A stretch of 15,233 nucleotides of DNA from JBAZDC01 sp041654595 (GTDB lineage: Bacteria > Pseudomonadota > Gammaproteobacteria > Burkholderiales > Burkholderiaceae_B), in contig CAZKBT010000070.1 of NCBI GenBank assembly GCA_964551305.1, positions 1 through 15,233 of the forward strand, written 5' to 3'. The notes below the pieces were generated by a model. It worked only from the letters and a program-made list of their open reading frames with translations. It was not told where the DNA came from and searched no databases. Every line of letters starts with the position of its first letter. Position 1 is the first letter of the stretch. Shown here piece after piece: positions 1 through 6,383 of the stretch. The position numbers were made by a program, and so were the translations under genes.

Positions 1-985
1 TCTGCGTTCCTGGAAGGGCCTGCCGAGCTGGATGCGGGTCGCCTGGTTCGCATGGCGGGCGCGGCGCTTGACGCGCTCCGGCTACGACATCGTCCATTCG
101 CACATGAACGGCTATTGCGGCGACGTCGAGGTCATCCATGTCACCCCCGCACGCTACAACTGGCGGGTCAAGCCCATGGCGCCGATCAAGCGCGCGATGT
201 CCTATGCCAGTCCGCGCGTGCAGACCTATTTGTGCCTGGAAGCGCGTCGCGTCGCGCCCAGGCCGGGCCATCGCGTGGTGGCGGTGTCCGGCCTCATCGC
301 CGATCAGCTGCGGCAGGCGTATGGGGCGCAGCGGGATTATCCCGTCATTCCTCCCGGCGTTGCGCAGGCGGGGCGGGAGGACGGCGAAAGCCGGCGGCGG
401 CTGCGCGGCGAGTTTTCATGGTCGGAGCAGGACCGCGTCGTTCTGCTCGTGGCGCGCAATCCTTGGCGCAAGGGCCTGCCCACCGTCCTGGCCGCGCTGG
501 AAAGCCTGCCGCCGCATTACAAACTGCTGGTCGTCGGCGCCAGCGAGCAGACGCGGCAGCAGGTGAACGCCTCGCCGGCATATGCCGGGATAGCCGGACG
601 TGTGCGCCTCGTGCCTGAAACCTCGGATGTCGAGCCCTATTACCGTAGCGCCGATATATACGCGCACCCCACCTTGAACGACAGCTTCGGCATGGCGCCG
701 CTGGAAGCCATGTCCTTCGGGCTGCCGGTGGTCGTCAGCCCCAGCCCCTGGTGCGGGTTCGCCCAGTACCTTGAAAACGGCCGCGACGCGGTGGTGATGA
801 GCCATCCCGAAAACGCGCAGGAACTGGCGCAGGCCATCCGGCGGCTGAGCGAGGACGCCGGTTTTCGTAGCCGCATCCTCGAGGGGGCGGACGGCGTCGT
901 TCGCCGGCATGCCTGGGACCGGATCGCTCGGCAGTATGAAGACCTGTACGCGCGCGTGTTGGCGGAAAAGTCCGAAACGCGCTAG
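1..985 (+). CDS. Family-4 (GT-B) glycosyltransferase, 5'-partial
   Basis: The frame is open from base 2 to the TAG at 983-985, so the true start lies left of the window; the ATG at 32 is internal. The C-terminal half is a typical GT4 Rossmann domain. It has a nucleotide-sugar-binding stretch (VVLLVARNPWRKGLPTVLAA), an LLVVG strand, then YRSADIYAHPT followed by DSFGMAPLEAMSFGLPVVVS. That last stretch is the acidic EX7E-like donor-binding region of retaining GT-B enzymes. The family transfers a sugar from a nucleotide donor to an LPS or polysaccharide acceptor on the cytoplasmic face. Its position beside a heptosyltransferase and msbA suggests LPS core synthesis, but the sugar cannot be told. 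It converges on the minus-strand yeiW-like gene, and the two stops share the tetranucleotide CTAG (982-985). Family is confident; substrate is unknown. Confidence 0.88.
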   Translation, partial: LRSWKGLPSWMRVAWFAWRARRLTRSGYDIVHSHMNGYCGDVEVIHVTPARYNWRVKPMAPIKRAMSYASPRVQTYLCLEARRVAPRPGHRVVAVSGLIADQLRQAYGAQRDYPVIPPGVAQAGREDGESRRRLRGEFSWSEQDRVVLLVARNPWRKGLPTVLAALESLPPHYKLLVVGASEQTRQQVNASPAYAGIAGRVRLVPETSDVEPYYRSADIYAHPTLNDSFGMAPLEAMSFGLPVVVSPSPWCGFAQYLENGRDAVVMSHPENAQELAQAIRRLSEDAGFRSRILEGADGVVRRHAWDRIARQYEDLYARVLAEKSETR

Positions 986-1131
986 GCGGGCCGGCCGAAG
1001 ATCAGGCAGCGCTCGTCCGGGCCCAGTTGTGCGCAGCGCATGCCCGCCGGCTTGCCGCCGGGCATGCCCGGTATGGGACTGCTGATCGAAGGCGCGGTGC
1101 AGCATGCGCCGCACCCGGGCCGGCATTGCAT
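982..1131 (-). pseudogene. YeiW/YkgJ-type (UPF0153) cysteine-cluster protein, 3'-truncated
   Basis: A 49-codon reading frame starts at ATG 1131, 4 nt after the ydcF-like stop. It encodes MQCRPGCGACCTAPSISS, then PIPGMPGGKPAG, an RCAQL segment and RCLIFGRPA. This is the N-terminal part of the YeiW/YkgJ zinc- or iron-chelating family as I remember it (E. coli YeiW, about 84 residues). The four leading cysteines and the later two of the cluster are intact. The usual continuation after the FG-RP segment (a further Cys-containing tail of roughly 35 residues) is absent: translation stops at TAG 984-982, on the glycosyltransferase stop. None of the minus-strand frames beyond this point resembles the missing tail, so this looks like a rearrangement breakpoint rather than a frameshift. 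It may be nonfunctional or a minimal version. Confidence 0.7.
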
Positions 1132-1135
1132 GGCG

Positions 1136-1900
1136 TCAGGTCCAGCCGCGCAGCCAATACACCAGCAGGGCGACGTATTCCTTGATGATGGAGCGGCTGG
1201 CGTCGAAGGCCCTGGCATTGGGCAGCCAGAATGAAAAGGATGGATCGTCGGGCACCGTGATCTGGGGCATGGCGGGCGCGGCCGCCACCGAAAATCCTTG
1301 CTTGCGGAATACCGCCATCGAGCGCGGCATGTGCAGGGCGGACGTGACCAGCAACACCTCGCTCACGCCGCGCCGGCGCAGTTTCCGGGCCGTGTAGACG
1401 GCGTTTTCATAGGTGGTCAGGCTTTGTCTTTCGAGCAGAAGCGCGTCCGCGGGGATGCCCTGCTGAGCCAGTCTATTGGCCATCACCTGCGCTTCGCTGG
1501 TCGTTCCGTCCAGCGCGGCGCCGGACAGGACGATTAGCGGGGCGCGCCTGGCGAAGTACAGATGGGCGGCGGTATCCACCCGCGGCGTCGCCGTTTGCGG
1601 ATCATAGGGCTCGAACCAGTTCGGGCGGTTGTTCGCCGTGTTGCCGCCCAGCACCACGATGGCTTGCGCCACCGGCAGGTCCGCGGCCATGTGATGGGGG
1701 TAGCGCTGCTCCAGCCGTCCGCCGGCCCAGAGCGACGAGGCCGGCAGAGACCAGAACAGGGCCCAGGCAAGGCCGCAGACCGCCAGGGTCGCGGCGGCGC
1801 GCCGTTTGCGCAGCATCCACAATGCCACCGCGACCACGAGCAAGGTGATGCACAGGTTCAGCGGGATGACCAGGTTGGCGAGAAAGTTTGATAATTCCAT
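1136..1900 (-). CDS. YdcF/ElyC/SanA-like DUF218 membrane protein
   Basis: The 254-residue product has two N-terminal membrane segments (about residues 8-27 and 36-52), followed by a DUF218 domain from about residue 77. That domain has the AIVVLGGN strand, an LIVLSGA strand, the TTYENAV segment, VLLVTSALHMPRSM, and the C-terminal KEYVALLVYWLRGW. This is the ElyC/YdcF arrangement. E. coli ElyC is linked to peptidoglycan and undecaprenyl-phosphate metabolism, but the biochemical activity of the family is poorly defined. The ATG lies 3 nt after the stop of the heptosyltransferase upstream, and the truncated yeiW-like gene starts 4 nt after its own stop. The three therefore form a tight leftward operon. 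No strong ribosome site is visible, which fits translational coupling. Confidence 0.85.
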   Translation of the reverse strand: MELSNFLANLVIPLNLCITLLVVAVALWMLRKRRAAATLAVCGLAWALFWSLPASSLWAGGRLEQRYPHHMAADLPVAQAIVVLGGNTANNRPNWFEPYDPQTATPRVDTAAHLYFARRAPLIVLSGAALDGTTSEAQVMANRLAQQGIPADALLLERQSLTTYENAVYTARKLRRRGVSEVLLVTSALHMPRSMAVFRKQGFSVAAAPAMPQITVPDDPSFSFWLPNARAFDASRSIIKEYVALLVYWLRGWT

Positions 1901-1903
1901 GCG

Positions 1904-2872
1904 TCAGGCAAGCGTAGGTTCAGACAAAATGCGAGCAAGGGACGCTTCGGTCTCGTCCAGGCCGGGCCATCCTTGGTCCGAGCCCAGGCAGACCGCCAGA
2001 TCGGACCAAGGCCCGGTACGGTCGCGTTGCGTTACGCCGAAAAGCGTAATTTGCCTGGCATGCGCCGCGGCCGCCAGGTGCGATACGCCGGAGTCGTTGC
2101 ACACGACCGCTTCGGCCAGCTGGGTGAGTGTAGCAAACGCCCCCAACGCCAGCGGCGGGATGCGGATGGCGGTCGGGGCGTTGCGCTTGGCCGCCGCTTC
2201 TTCGGATGCCGGGGGGCACATGGCGACCAGATGCCCTTGCTCTTGCAGGCGGCGCGTCAAGGCGTCGAAAAAGGGCCAGACTTTGTTTTTTCCATGGTGC
2301 AGCCCCGTTGCCGTGGGCGCGATCAGGATGAACGGGCGGCCGCGCAGCCCCGCTTGGTCCAGGGCAAGCTCGCACTGGCGGCGGTGCTCGTCGTTCAGCA
2401 GCAGGTTCAGGCGGGAAGGGGGCGCATCGAGCGGGCTTTCCAGCCCCCATCGCCGCATGGCCTGGCGGGTCAGGCCATGCCACGATTCAACCGCGTGCAG
2501 CTTGCCGGCGGGCTTGTTGATGGGCCAGCGCAGGATCAGGCTGCGCCCGTCGTCGCGGTATCCGGCGCACGGAATGCCCGCGAAGCGAAACACCATGGCG
2601 CTGGACAGCGAGTCCGGCAGGAGCAGCCCCGCGCAGCGGCGGTAATGATGGCGGCGATGCTGTTGCACCGTGGCGCGATCCTTGCGCCACTGTCCGCTCA
2701 TGGGCAAAAAGTCCGCGATGCCGTAGCCGGCCAGCAAATCCCTGGCCCAGGGCCTGCCGCAAGCGATGACGGGTATACCGCTCAGCAGCAGGGTGTCCAG
2801 GCACGGCAGGCTCATGCAGACGTCGCCTATCCAGTTCGGCAGGCGCAGGTAAATGGCGGGAGGTGCGGACAT
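1904..2872 (-). CDS. LPS heptosyltransferase family protein (GT9, WaaF-like)
   Basis: The 322-residue length suits GT9 heptosyltransferases, which add ADP-heptose to the LPS inner core in the cytoplasm. Visible signatures are the N-terminal LPNWIGDVCMSLP (residues 11-23, with Asp17 at the position of the catalytic acid), the FILIAPTATG strand (181-190), a KVWP lysine near 197, and NDSGVSHLAAA (259-269), which binds the nucleotide donor. It is less standard than WaaF in the middle, for example an unusually basic QQHRRHHYRR stretch around 70-79. WaaC, WaaF or another GT9 role cannot be separated by eye. It heads the leftward operon with the ydcF-like and yeiW-like genes and is divergent from msbA across about 106 nt. 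Confidence 0.85.
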   Translation of the reverse strand: MSAPPAIYLRLPNWIGDVCMSLPCLDTLLLSGIPVIACGRPWARDLLAGYGIADFLPMSGQWRKDRATVQQHRRHHYRRCAGLLLPDSLSSAMVFRFAGIPCAGYRDDGRSLILRWPINKPAGKLHAVESWHGLTRQAMRRWGLESPLDAPPSRLNLLLNDEHRRQCELALDQAGLRGRPFILIAPTATGLHHGKNKVWPFFDALTRRLQEQGHLVAMCPPASEEAAAKRNAPTAIRIPPLALGAFATLTQLAEAVVCNDSGVSHLAAAAHARQITLFGVTQRDRTGPWSDLAVCLGSDQGWPGLDETEASLARILSEPTLA

Positions 2873-2915
2873 ATGGGAAGGCTTTCAGCGGGTTGCGGGG
2901 CCGGATGGCGCGCTT

Positions 2916-2946
2916 TTGGCGACCCGCCGGCCAACGACGTTAAAAT
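2916..2946 (+). promoter_or_regulatory. Possible sigma70 promoter for msbA
   Basis: In the divergent heptosyltransferase/msbA spacer there is TTGGCG (2916-2921) and TAAAAT (2941-2946, five of six to TATAAT), with a long 19-nt spacer. A second AT-rich hexamer TATATA lies at 2961-2966. Either could be the -10. The -35 match is weak, so this is tentative. Confidence 0.3.
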
Positions 2947-2978
2947 GAATCATCCATAAGTATATAGAAGCGAGACTT

Positions 2979-4763
2979 TTGTTGAATCCCCAAATAAGCG
3001 ACCCGCATTCGAATCCCGTAAAACGCGAACTGTGGCGGCGCATTTACACGCGGGTCGGCGCGTACTGGAAGGTCGTCATCCTGGCGGTGATGCTGGTCAG
3101 CATCGCCGCGGCCACCCAGCCCACCCTCGCCGTCATCATGAAGCCTTTGCTGGACGACGGCTTCTCGGGGGACAAGCCGTCGTACATCTGGTCCATTCCC
3201 CTGGCGGTCATCGGCCTCATGTTCCTGCGTGGTGTGTGCAGTTACGCCAGCACCTATTTGCTCGCCTGGGTCACCAACAACATGCTGCGCACGCTGCGCA
3301 AGGAAATGTTCGAGCGCCTGCTGGGGTTGTCGGACCAGGAATTCAAGCGCGGCGACACGGGCCGCCTGCTCAACCGCTTCACCATCGACGCGACCGTCAT
3401 GACCGGCGTGGCGACCGAGGTGATCACCGTCCTGGTGCGCGAGGTCCTGGTCGTTATCGCGCTGCTCGGTGTGCTGCTGTACATGTCCTGGCAGCTGACC
3501 TTGATCGTCCTGGTGATGCTGCCGGTATCGGTGCTGATCGCCCGCGTCTTCGTCAGGCGCCTGCGCCGCATCAACCGCGAAACCATAGGCATGAACGCCG
3601 AGCTCACGCGCGTCGTCAAAGAAGGCATTGACGGCCAGCGCGTGATCAAGCTTTTCGGCGGCTACGAGCGGGAAGCCGGCCGCTTCGACTACGTGAACGG
3701 GCGTTTGCGCCGCTTCGCCATGCGCGCGGCCAGCGCCGATGCGGCCATGTCGCCGCTTACCCAGTTCTGCATCGGCTTGTCGGTGGCGTCGGTCATCGCC
3801 GTGGCGCTGTATCAGGCCAACCACCATGGGCTGACCGTCGGCAGCTTTGCCGCATTCATGGCCGCCTTGGGCCAGATCTTCGATCCCATGAAACGCCTGA
3901 CCAACATCGCCGGAACCATGCAGCGCATGCTCATTTCAGCCGAAAGCGTCTTCACGTTATTGGATCAGGAGCCCGAATCGGACACGGGAACCGGCGTGTT
4001 GTCCAAGCAGGTCGAAGGCCGCGTCGAATTCCGCCACATACACCACCGCTTTCCGGATGCGCATCGCGACACCTTGAATGACGTATCCCTGGTGGTGGAG
4101 CCCGGACAGACCGTGGCCCTGGTCGGGCGCTCGGGCAGCGGCAAGACCACGCTGGTCAATATGCTGCCCCGGTTCATCGCGCCCACCCGGGGCGGCATCA
4201 TGCTGGACGGACAGGACATCCGCGACCTGCAACTGCAGAACTTGCGCTCGCACTTGTCCCTGGTCAGCCAGGACGTGGTGCTGTTCGAGGGCACGATCGC
4301 GGAAAACGTCGGCTATGGCGTGCTGCATGACGCCGGCGAAGACGAAATCATGGCGGCTCTAGAGGCGGCCAACCTGCGCGATTTCGTCGACAGCCTGCCC
4401 AACGGCCTGCATACGCGGGTCGGCGAAAACGCCAACCAGCTCTCGGGCGGACAGCGCCAGCGCCTGGCCATCGCACGCGCCCTGATCAAGAATGCGCCGG
4501 TGCTGATCCTGGACGAGGCCACCTCCGCGCTGGACAACGAATCCGAGCGCCAGGTGCAGGCGTCGCTGGAGCGCCTGATGGCCGGCCGCACCACACTGGT
4601 CATCGCGCACCGCCTCTCGACCGTGAAGAACGCCGATCGCATCGTCGTGCTGGATGAAGGACGCATCATCGAGCAGGGTCCGCATGACGAGCTGCTGGAG
4701 TTGGATGGCGTCTACGCGTCGTTGTACCGCATGCAGTTTCGCGATGGACCGCAGACGGCGTGA
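2979..4763 (+). CDS. msbA: Lipid A export ABC transporter MsbA, TTG start
   Basis: The 594-residue half-transporter has an N-terminal six-helix membrane domain (about 30-320) and a C-terminal ATPase. Walker A is GRSGSGKTT (383-391), the Q-loop SLVSQD sits around 427-432, the ABC signature LSGGQRQRLAIARAL is at 488-502, Walker B VLILDEATSALD is at 508-519, and the H-loop His544 lies in VIAHRLS. MsbA acts as a homodimer in the inner membrane and flips core-lipid A before LPS transport, matching its LPS neighbours. Start: the only upstream in-frame initiators are two adjacent TTG codons at 2979 and 2982, and the first ATG comes too late (inside the first helix). The purine-rich AGAAGCGAG at 2966-2974 is a plausible ribosome site for the TTG. 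The gene is complete. Confidence 0.95.
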   Translation: MLNPQISDPHSNPVKRELWRRIYTRVGAYWKVVILAVMLVSIAAATQPTLAVIMKPLLDDGFSGDKPSYIWSIPLAVIGLMFLRGVCSYASTYLLAWVTNNMLRTLRKEMFERLLGLSDQEFKRGDTGRLLNRFTIDATVMTGVATEVITVLVREVLVVIALLGVLLYMSWQLTLIVLVMLPVSVLIARVFVRRLRRINRETIGMNAELTRVVKEGIDGQRVIKLFGGYEREAGRFDYVNGRLRRFAMRAASADAAMSPLTQFCIGLSVASVIAVALYQANHHGLTVGSFAAFMAALGQIFDPMKRLTNIAGTMQRMLISAESVFTLLDQEPESDTGTGVLSKQVEGRVEFRHIHHRFPDAHRDTLNDVSLVVEPGQTVALVGRSGSGKTTLVNMLPRFIAPTRGGIMLDGQDIRDLQLQNLRSHLSLVSQDVVLFEGTIAENVGYGVLHDAGEDEIMAALEAANLRDFVDSLPNGLHTRVGENANQLSGGQRQRLAIARALIKNAPVLILDEATSALDNESERQVQASLERLMAGRTTLVIAHRLSTVKNADRIVVLDEGRIIEQGPHDELLELDGVYASLYRMQFRDGPQTA

Positions 4764-4827
4764 TCAACCCTTTACAATCAGCCTGGCCGGCGCGCACGAA
4801 GCGTCCGGCGTTTGCCGGGGAAAAGAA

Positions 4828-5277
4828 ATGAAACGCTTGAAAGCAACAATGATGATCTTCGCGGGCCTGGTGCTGGCTGGTTGCGCGCAAGAAAGCCCTC
4901 AGAAGGGGCTGCGTGAGACCGATCTGCGCAGCGACAACTACTATCGCGGCGACTACGTCATCTCGTCGATGAACTTTCCGAACCTGCAACGGGCGCTGTT
5001 CAAGCACGAGGCGGCCTGCGGCAAGGGTCCGGTCTTCGTCATGGACAAGAACCAGACCGGCTACGCGACCTTGTGGCTGTACGGCGACGACCCCCGCAAC
5101 CTTCGCGATGCGATCATGGTGGACCTGACCGCGCTCAAAAGCAGCTTAATGGCGCAAGAGCGGGTCAAGGCCAAGATCTACAGCTACTACAACACGAGCA
5201 GGGAAGAGCAGCGCGCGCGCTCCATCTGGCGCGCCATCGAAAATCCGGGGGAATGCGAGGCGGCCGAAGCGCGCTGA
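4828..5277 (+). CDS. Small predicted lipoprotein, function unknown
   Basis: The 149-residue product has a short basic start (MKRLKATMM), a hydrophobic core and a lipobox LAGC with the lipidated Cys at residue 19. The +2 residue is Ala rather than Asp, so outer-membrane sorting is likely. The mature part is hydrophilic, with YYRGDYV, an ALFKHEAACGKG segment and GYATLWLYGDD; two further Cys occur (in AACG and near the C-terminus). I do not recognise a family. The ATG at 4828 has GGGGAAAAGAA just before it. A TACAAT hexamer at 4773-4778 could be a -10, but no convincing -35 is present; the 64-nt gap also permits read-through from msbA. An open frame extends further upstream into msbA, but the lipobox geometry fixes this start. 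Confidence 0.8.
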   Translation: MKRLKATMMIFAGLVLAGCAQESPQKGLRETDLRSDNYYRGDYVISSMNFPNLQRALFKHEAACGKGPVFVMDKNQTGYATLWLYGDDPRNLRDAIMVDLTALKSSLMAQERVKAKIYSYYNTSREEQRARSIWRAIENPGECEAAEAR

Positions 5278-5284
5278 CTCACCG

Positions 5285-5308
5285 CGGGCCGCGGCAATCC
5301 GCCGCCCG
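5285..5308 (+). terminator. GC-rich hairpin after the lipoprotein gene
   Basis: The arms CGGGC-c-GCGG and CCGC-c-GCCCG pair around a CAAT loop, with one C/C mismatch, 7 nt after the lipoprotein stop. No T-tract follows, so it may be a transcript-end structure or Rho-assisted terminator rather than a canonical intrinsic one. Confidence 0.35.
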
Positions 5309-5357
5309 GGCCTCCCGGCGCAATCCGTTCGCAAGGCCGATTATTCCCTAACGACGT

Positions 5358-5386
5358 GGAACCTTCTTGGACCAAGACGACACCTA
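5358..5386 (+). promoter_or_regulatory. HrpL/BtrS-type ECF sigma promoter (hrp box)
   Basis: GGAACC at 5358-5363, a 16-nt spacer, then ACACCTA at 5380-5386. The HrpL box is GGAACC-N15/16-CCACNNA; here the -35 half is perfect, the spacing is exact, and only the first C of the -10 half differs. In Bordetella the HrpL-like ECF sigma BtrS drives type III secretion genes. Transcription would begin near 5392, about 58 nt before the ATG at 5451. A 13-bp palindrome, TCTTGGACCAAGA (5365-5377), lies inside the spacer. Confidence 0.6.
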
Positions 5387-5437
5387 CACCTGGAAGCCGT
5401 CAAGGAATAATTTTGTCCTTTTTATAAGCAAGGGAAT

Positions 5438-5443
5438 AAGGAG
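5438..5443 (+). promoter_or_regulatory. Strong ribosome site fixing the start of the effector candidate
   Basis: AAGGAG is followed by 7 nt and ATG 5451. The frame is open further upstream to a TTG at 5367, but that TTG lies inside the sigma-factor promoter and has no comparable site. The ATG at 5451 is therefore the start. Confidence 0.85.
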
Positions 5444-5450
5444 AGTTCGC

Positions 5451-6362
5451 ATGGGAGTAGTACTGTCTGTTGGTGGTTCAGGATCCGCTGCGCCGATACT
5501 CGGCGCGGATATGGAGGCGATAGAGCAAGCCGCCAGTCGAGATGCAATCGGAAGCTGGTATGCACGAGCCTGGGATGCGGCAAGTGATTGGGTATATGGC
5601 ACGCATGTCGTGGAAGCAAAACAGTGCTTGTACGATTTGTATGCGGATTCGTCAACCGATCAAGACAAGATCGCTAGTTTCCTCAAATTGAAAGAGCTTG
5701 TGGGTGAGGATTACAAGGACCGGTTTCAGTTGCTCGACGACGAGCGCCGTATCACTTATAGCTTGGAGATCGAGGGGGTCAAAACCTTTTCGCTGATTCA
5801 GCTCAAGCCAAAAGCCGATCTTGCCTCGCTTCAGAAAGAGCTTGAGCGGATCGCAGCGGGCGCGTCCATGGACGAGCAGTTCTTGAAGGATATATGCAGA
5901 GGCGAATACTCCGTCTCGGGTATGACGTTGATTGAAAGCGATCCCGCGGTCAAGGCGGCAGACTTCAAAAAAATGATCGGCGATTACGATTGTACGGACG
6001 AACAGGAGAAAGCCATCATATCGGTTTGCAATCAGACTGTATTTGCACTGGCGATGATTTCGACCTGCATGTCTGACGATCTGGGCCATCCAATGGGACC
6101 GCCCGATTGCACGAGTTCGCAGAAGATTTTCTACGATGTGAGCCAGGAAGATGGCGAGATCGTGGTGCAGGCCAGATGCATCAAAGATATAGCGATGGAC
6201 TACGAGGCAACCCTGTATAACGAAAAGAAGATGATGATTCAGGATTTGCCCCATATGTGTAAGTCGCTGGATTGGCAGCTTGACCTGCGTATCGGTCCGG
6301 CGGGGGAAATCGTCGTAAAAGCCTTGGATGTATACGCAAGCAAGGGCCTTGAAGCCAACTAA
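5451..6362 (+). CDS. Candidate type III secretion effector with SPI-2-type N-terminal domain
   Basis: The product is 303 residues with no signal peptide or clear membrane helix; the longest hydrophobic run is about residues 189-204. Residues 41-62 show W-x9-T-H-x2-E-A-x2-C-L-Y (WDAASDWVYGTHVVEAKQCL). In Salmonella SspH1, SspH2 and SseI, as I remember them, the N-terminal translocation domain reads W-x9-T-H-x2-E-A-x2-C-I-W with identical spacing. It is followed, as here, by an acidic/Thr linker, an F-x-x-L helix, and an FxxLD strand (ours FQLLDDE, 92-98). That domain directs secretion and targeting by the SPI-2 apparatus. Residues about 110-303 are unrecognised, contain seven of the eight Cys, and would be the activity domain. 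Base composition is visibly lower in GC than msbA or rng, and an hrp-box promoter precedes it. No chaperone or apparatus gene is adjacent. Host action is inferred. Confidence 0.62.
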   Translation: MGVVLSVGGSGSAAPILGADMEAIEQAASRDAIGSWYARAWDAASDWVYGTHVVEAKQCLYDLYADSSTDQDKIASFLKLKELVGEDYKDRFQLLDDERRITYSLEIEGVKTFSLIQLKPKADLASLQKELERIAAGASMDEQFLKDICRGEYSVSGMTLIESDPAVKAADFKKMIGDYDCTDEQEKAIISVCNQTVFALAMISTCMSDDLGHPMGPPDCTSSQKIFYDVSQEDGEIVVQARCIKDIAMDYEATLYNEKKMMIQDLPHMCKSLDWQLDLRIGPAGEIVVKALDVYASKGLEAN

Positions 6363-6383
6363 AACCCGCGTGGCGATCGCTAC

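Noticed and set aside
1038..1067. 30-nt hairpin (GCATGCCCG-c-CGGC / GCCG-c-CGGGCATGC) between convergent genes, resembling a terminator
   Set aside because: It lies inside the yeiW-like reading frame, encoding the conserved PGMPGGKPAGM stretch, and lacks a T-tract on either strand. The symmetry follows from the coding sequence.
2940..3827. 295-codon minus-strand frame opposite msbA
   Set aside because: Shadow of msbA, His/Asp/Gln-rich low-complexity translation without family features.
5367..5450. 28-residue N-terminal extension of the effector candidate from a TTG at 5367
   Set aside because: The TTG lies inside the promoter, upstream of the predicted transcript start, and a strong ribosome site serves ATG 5451.
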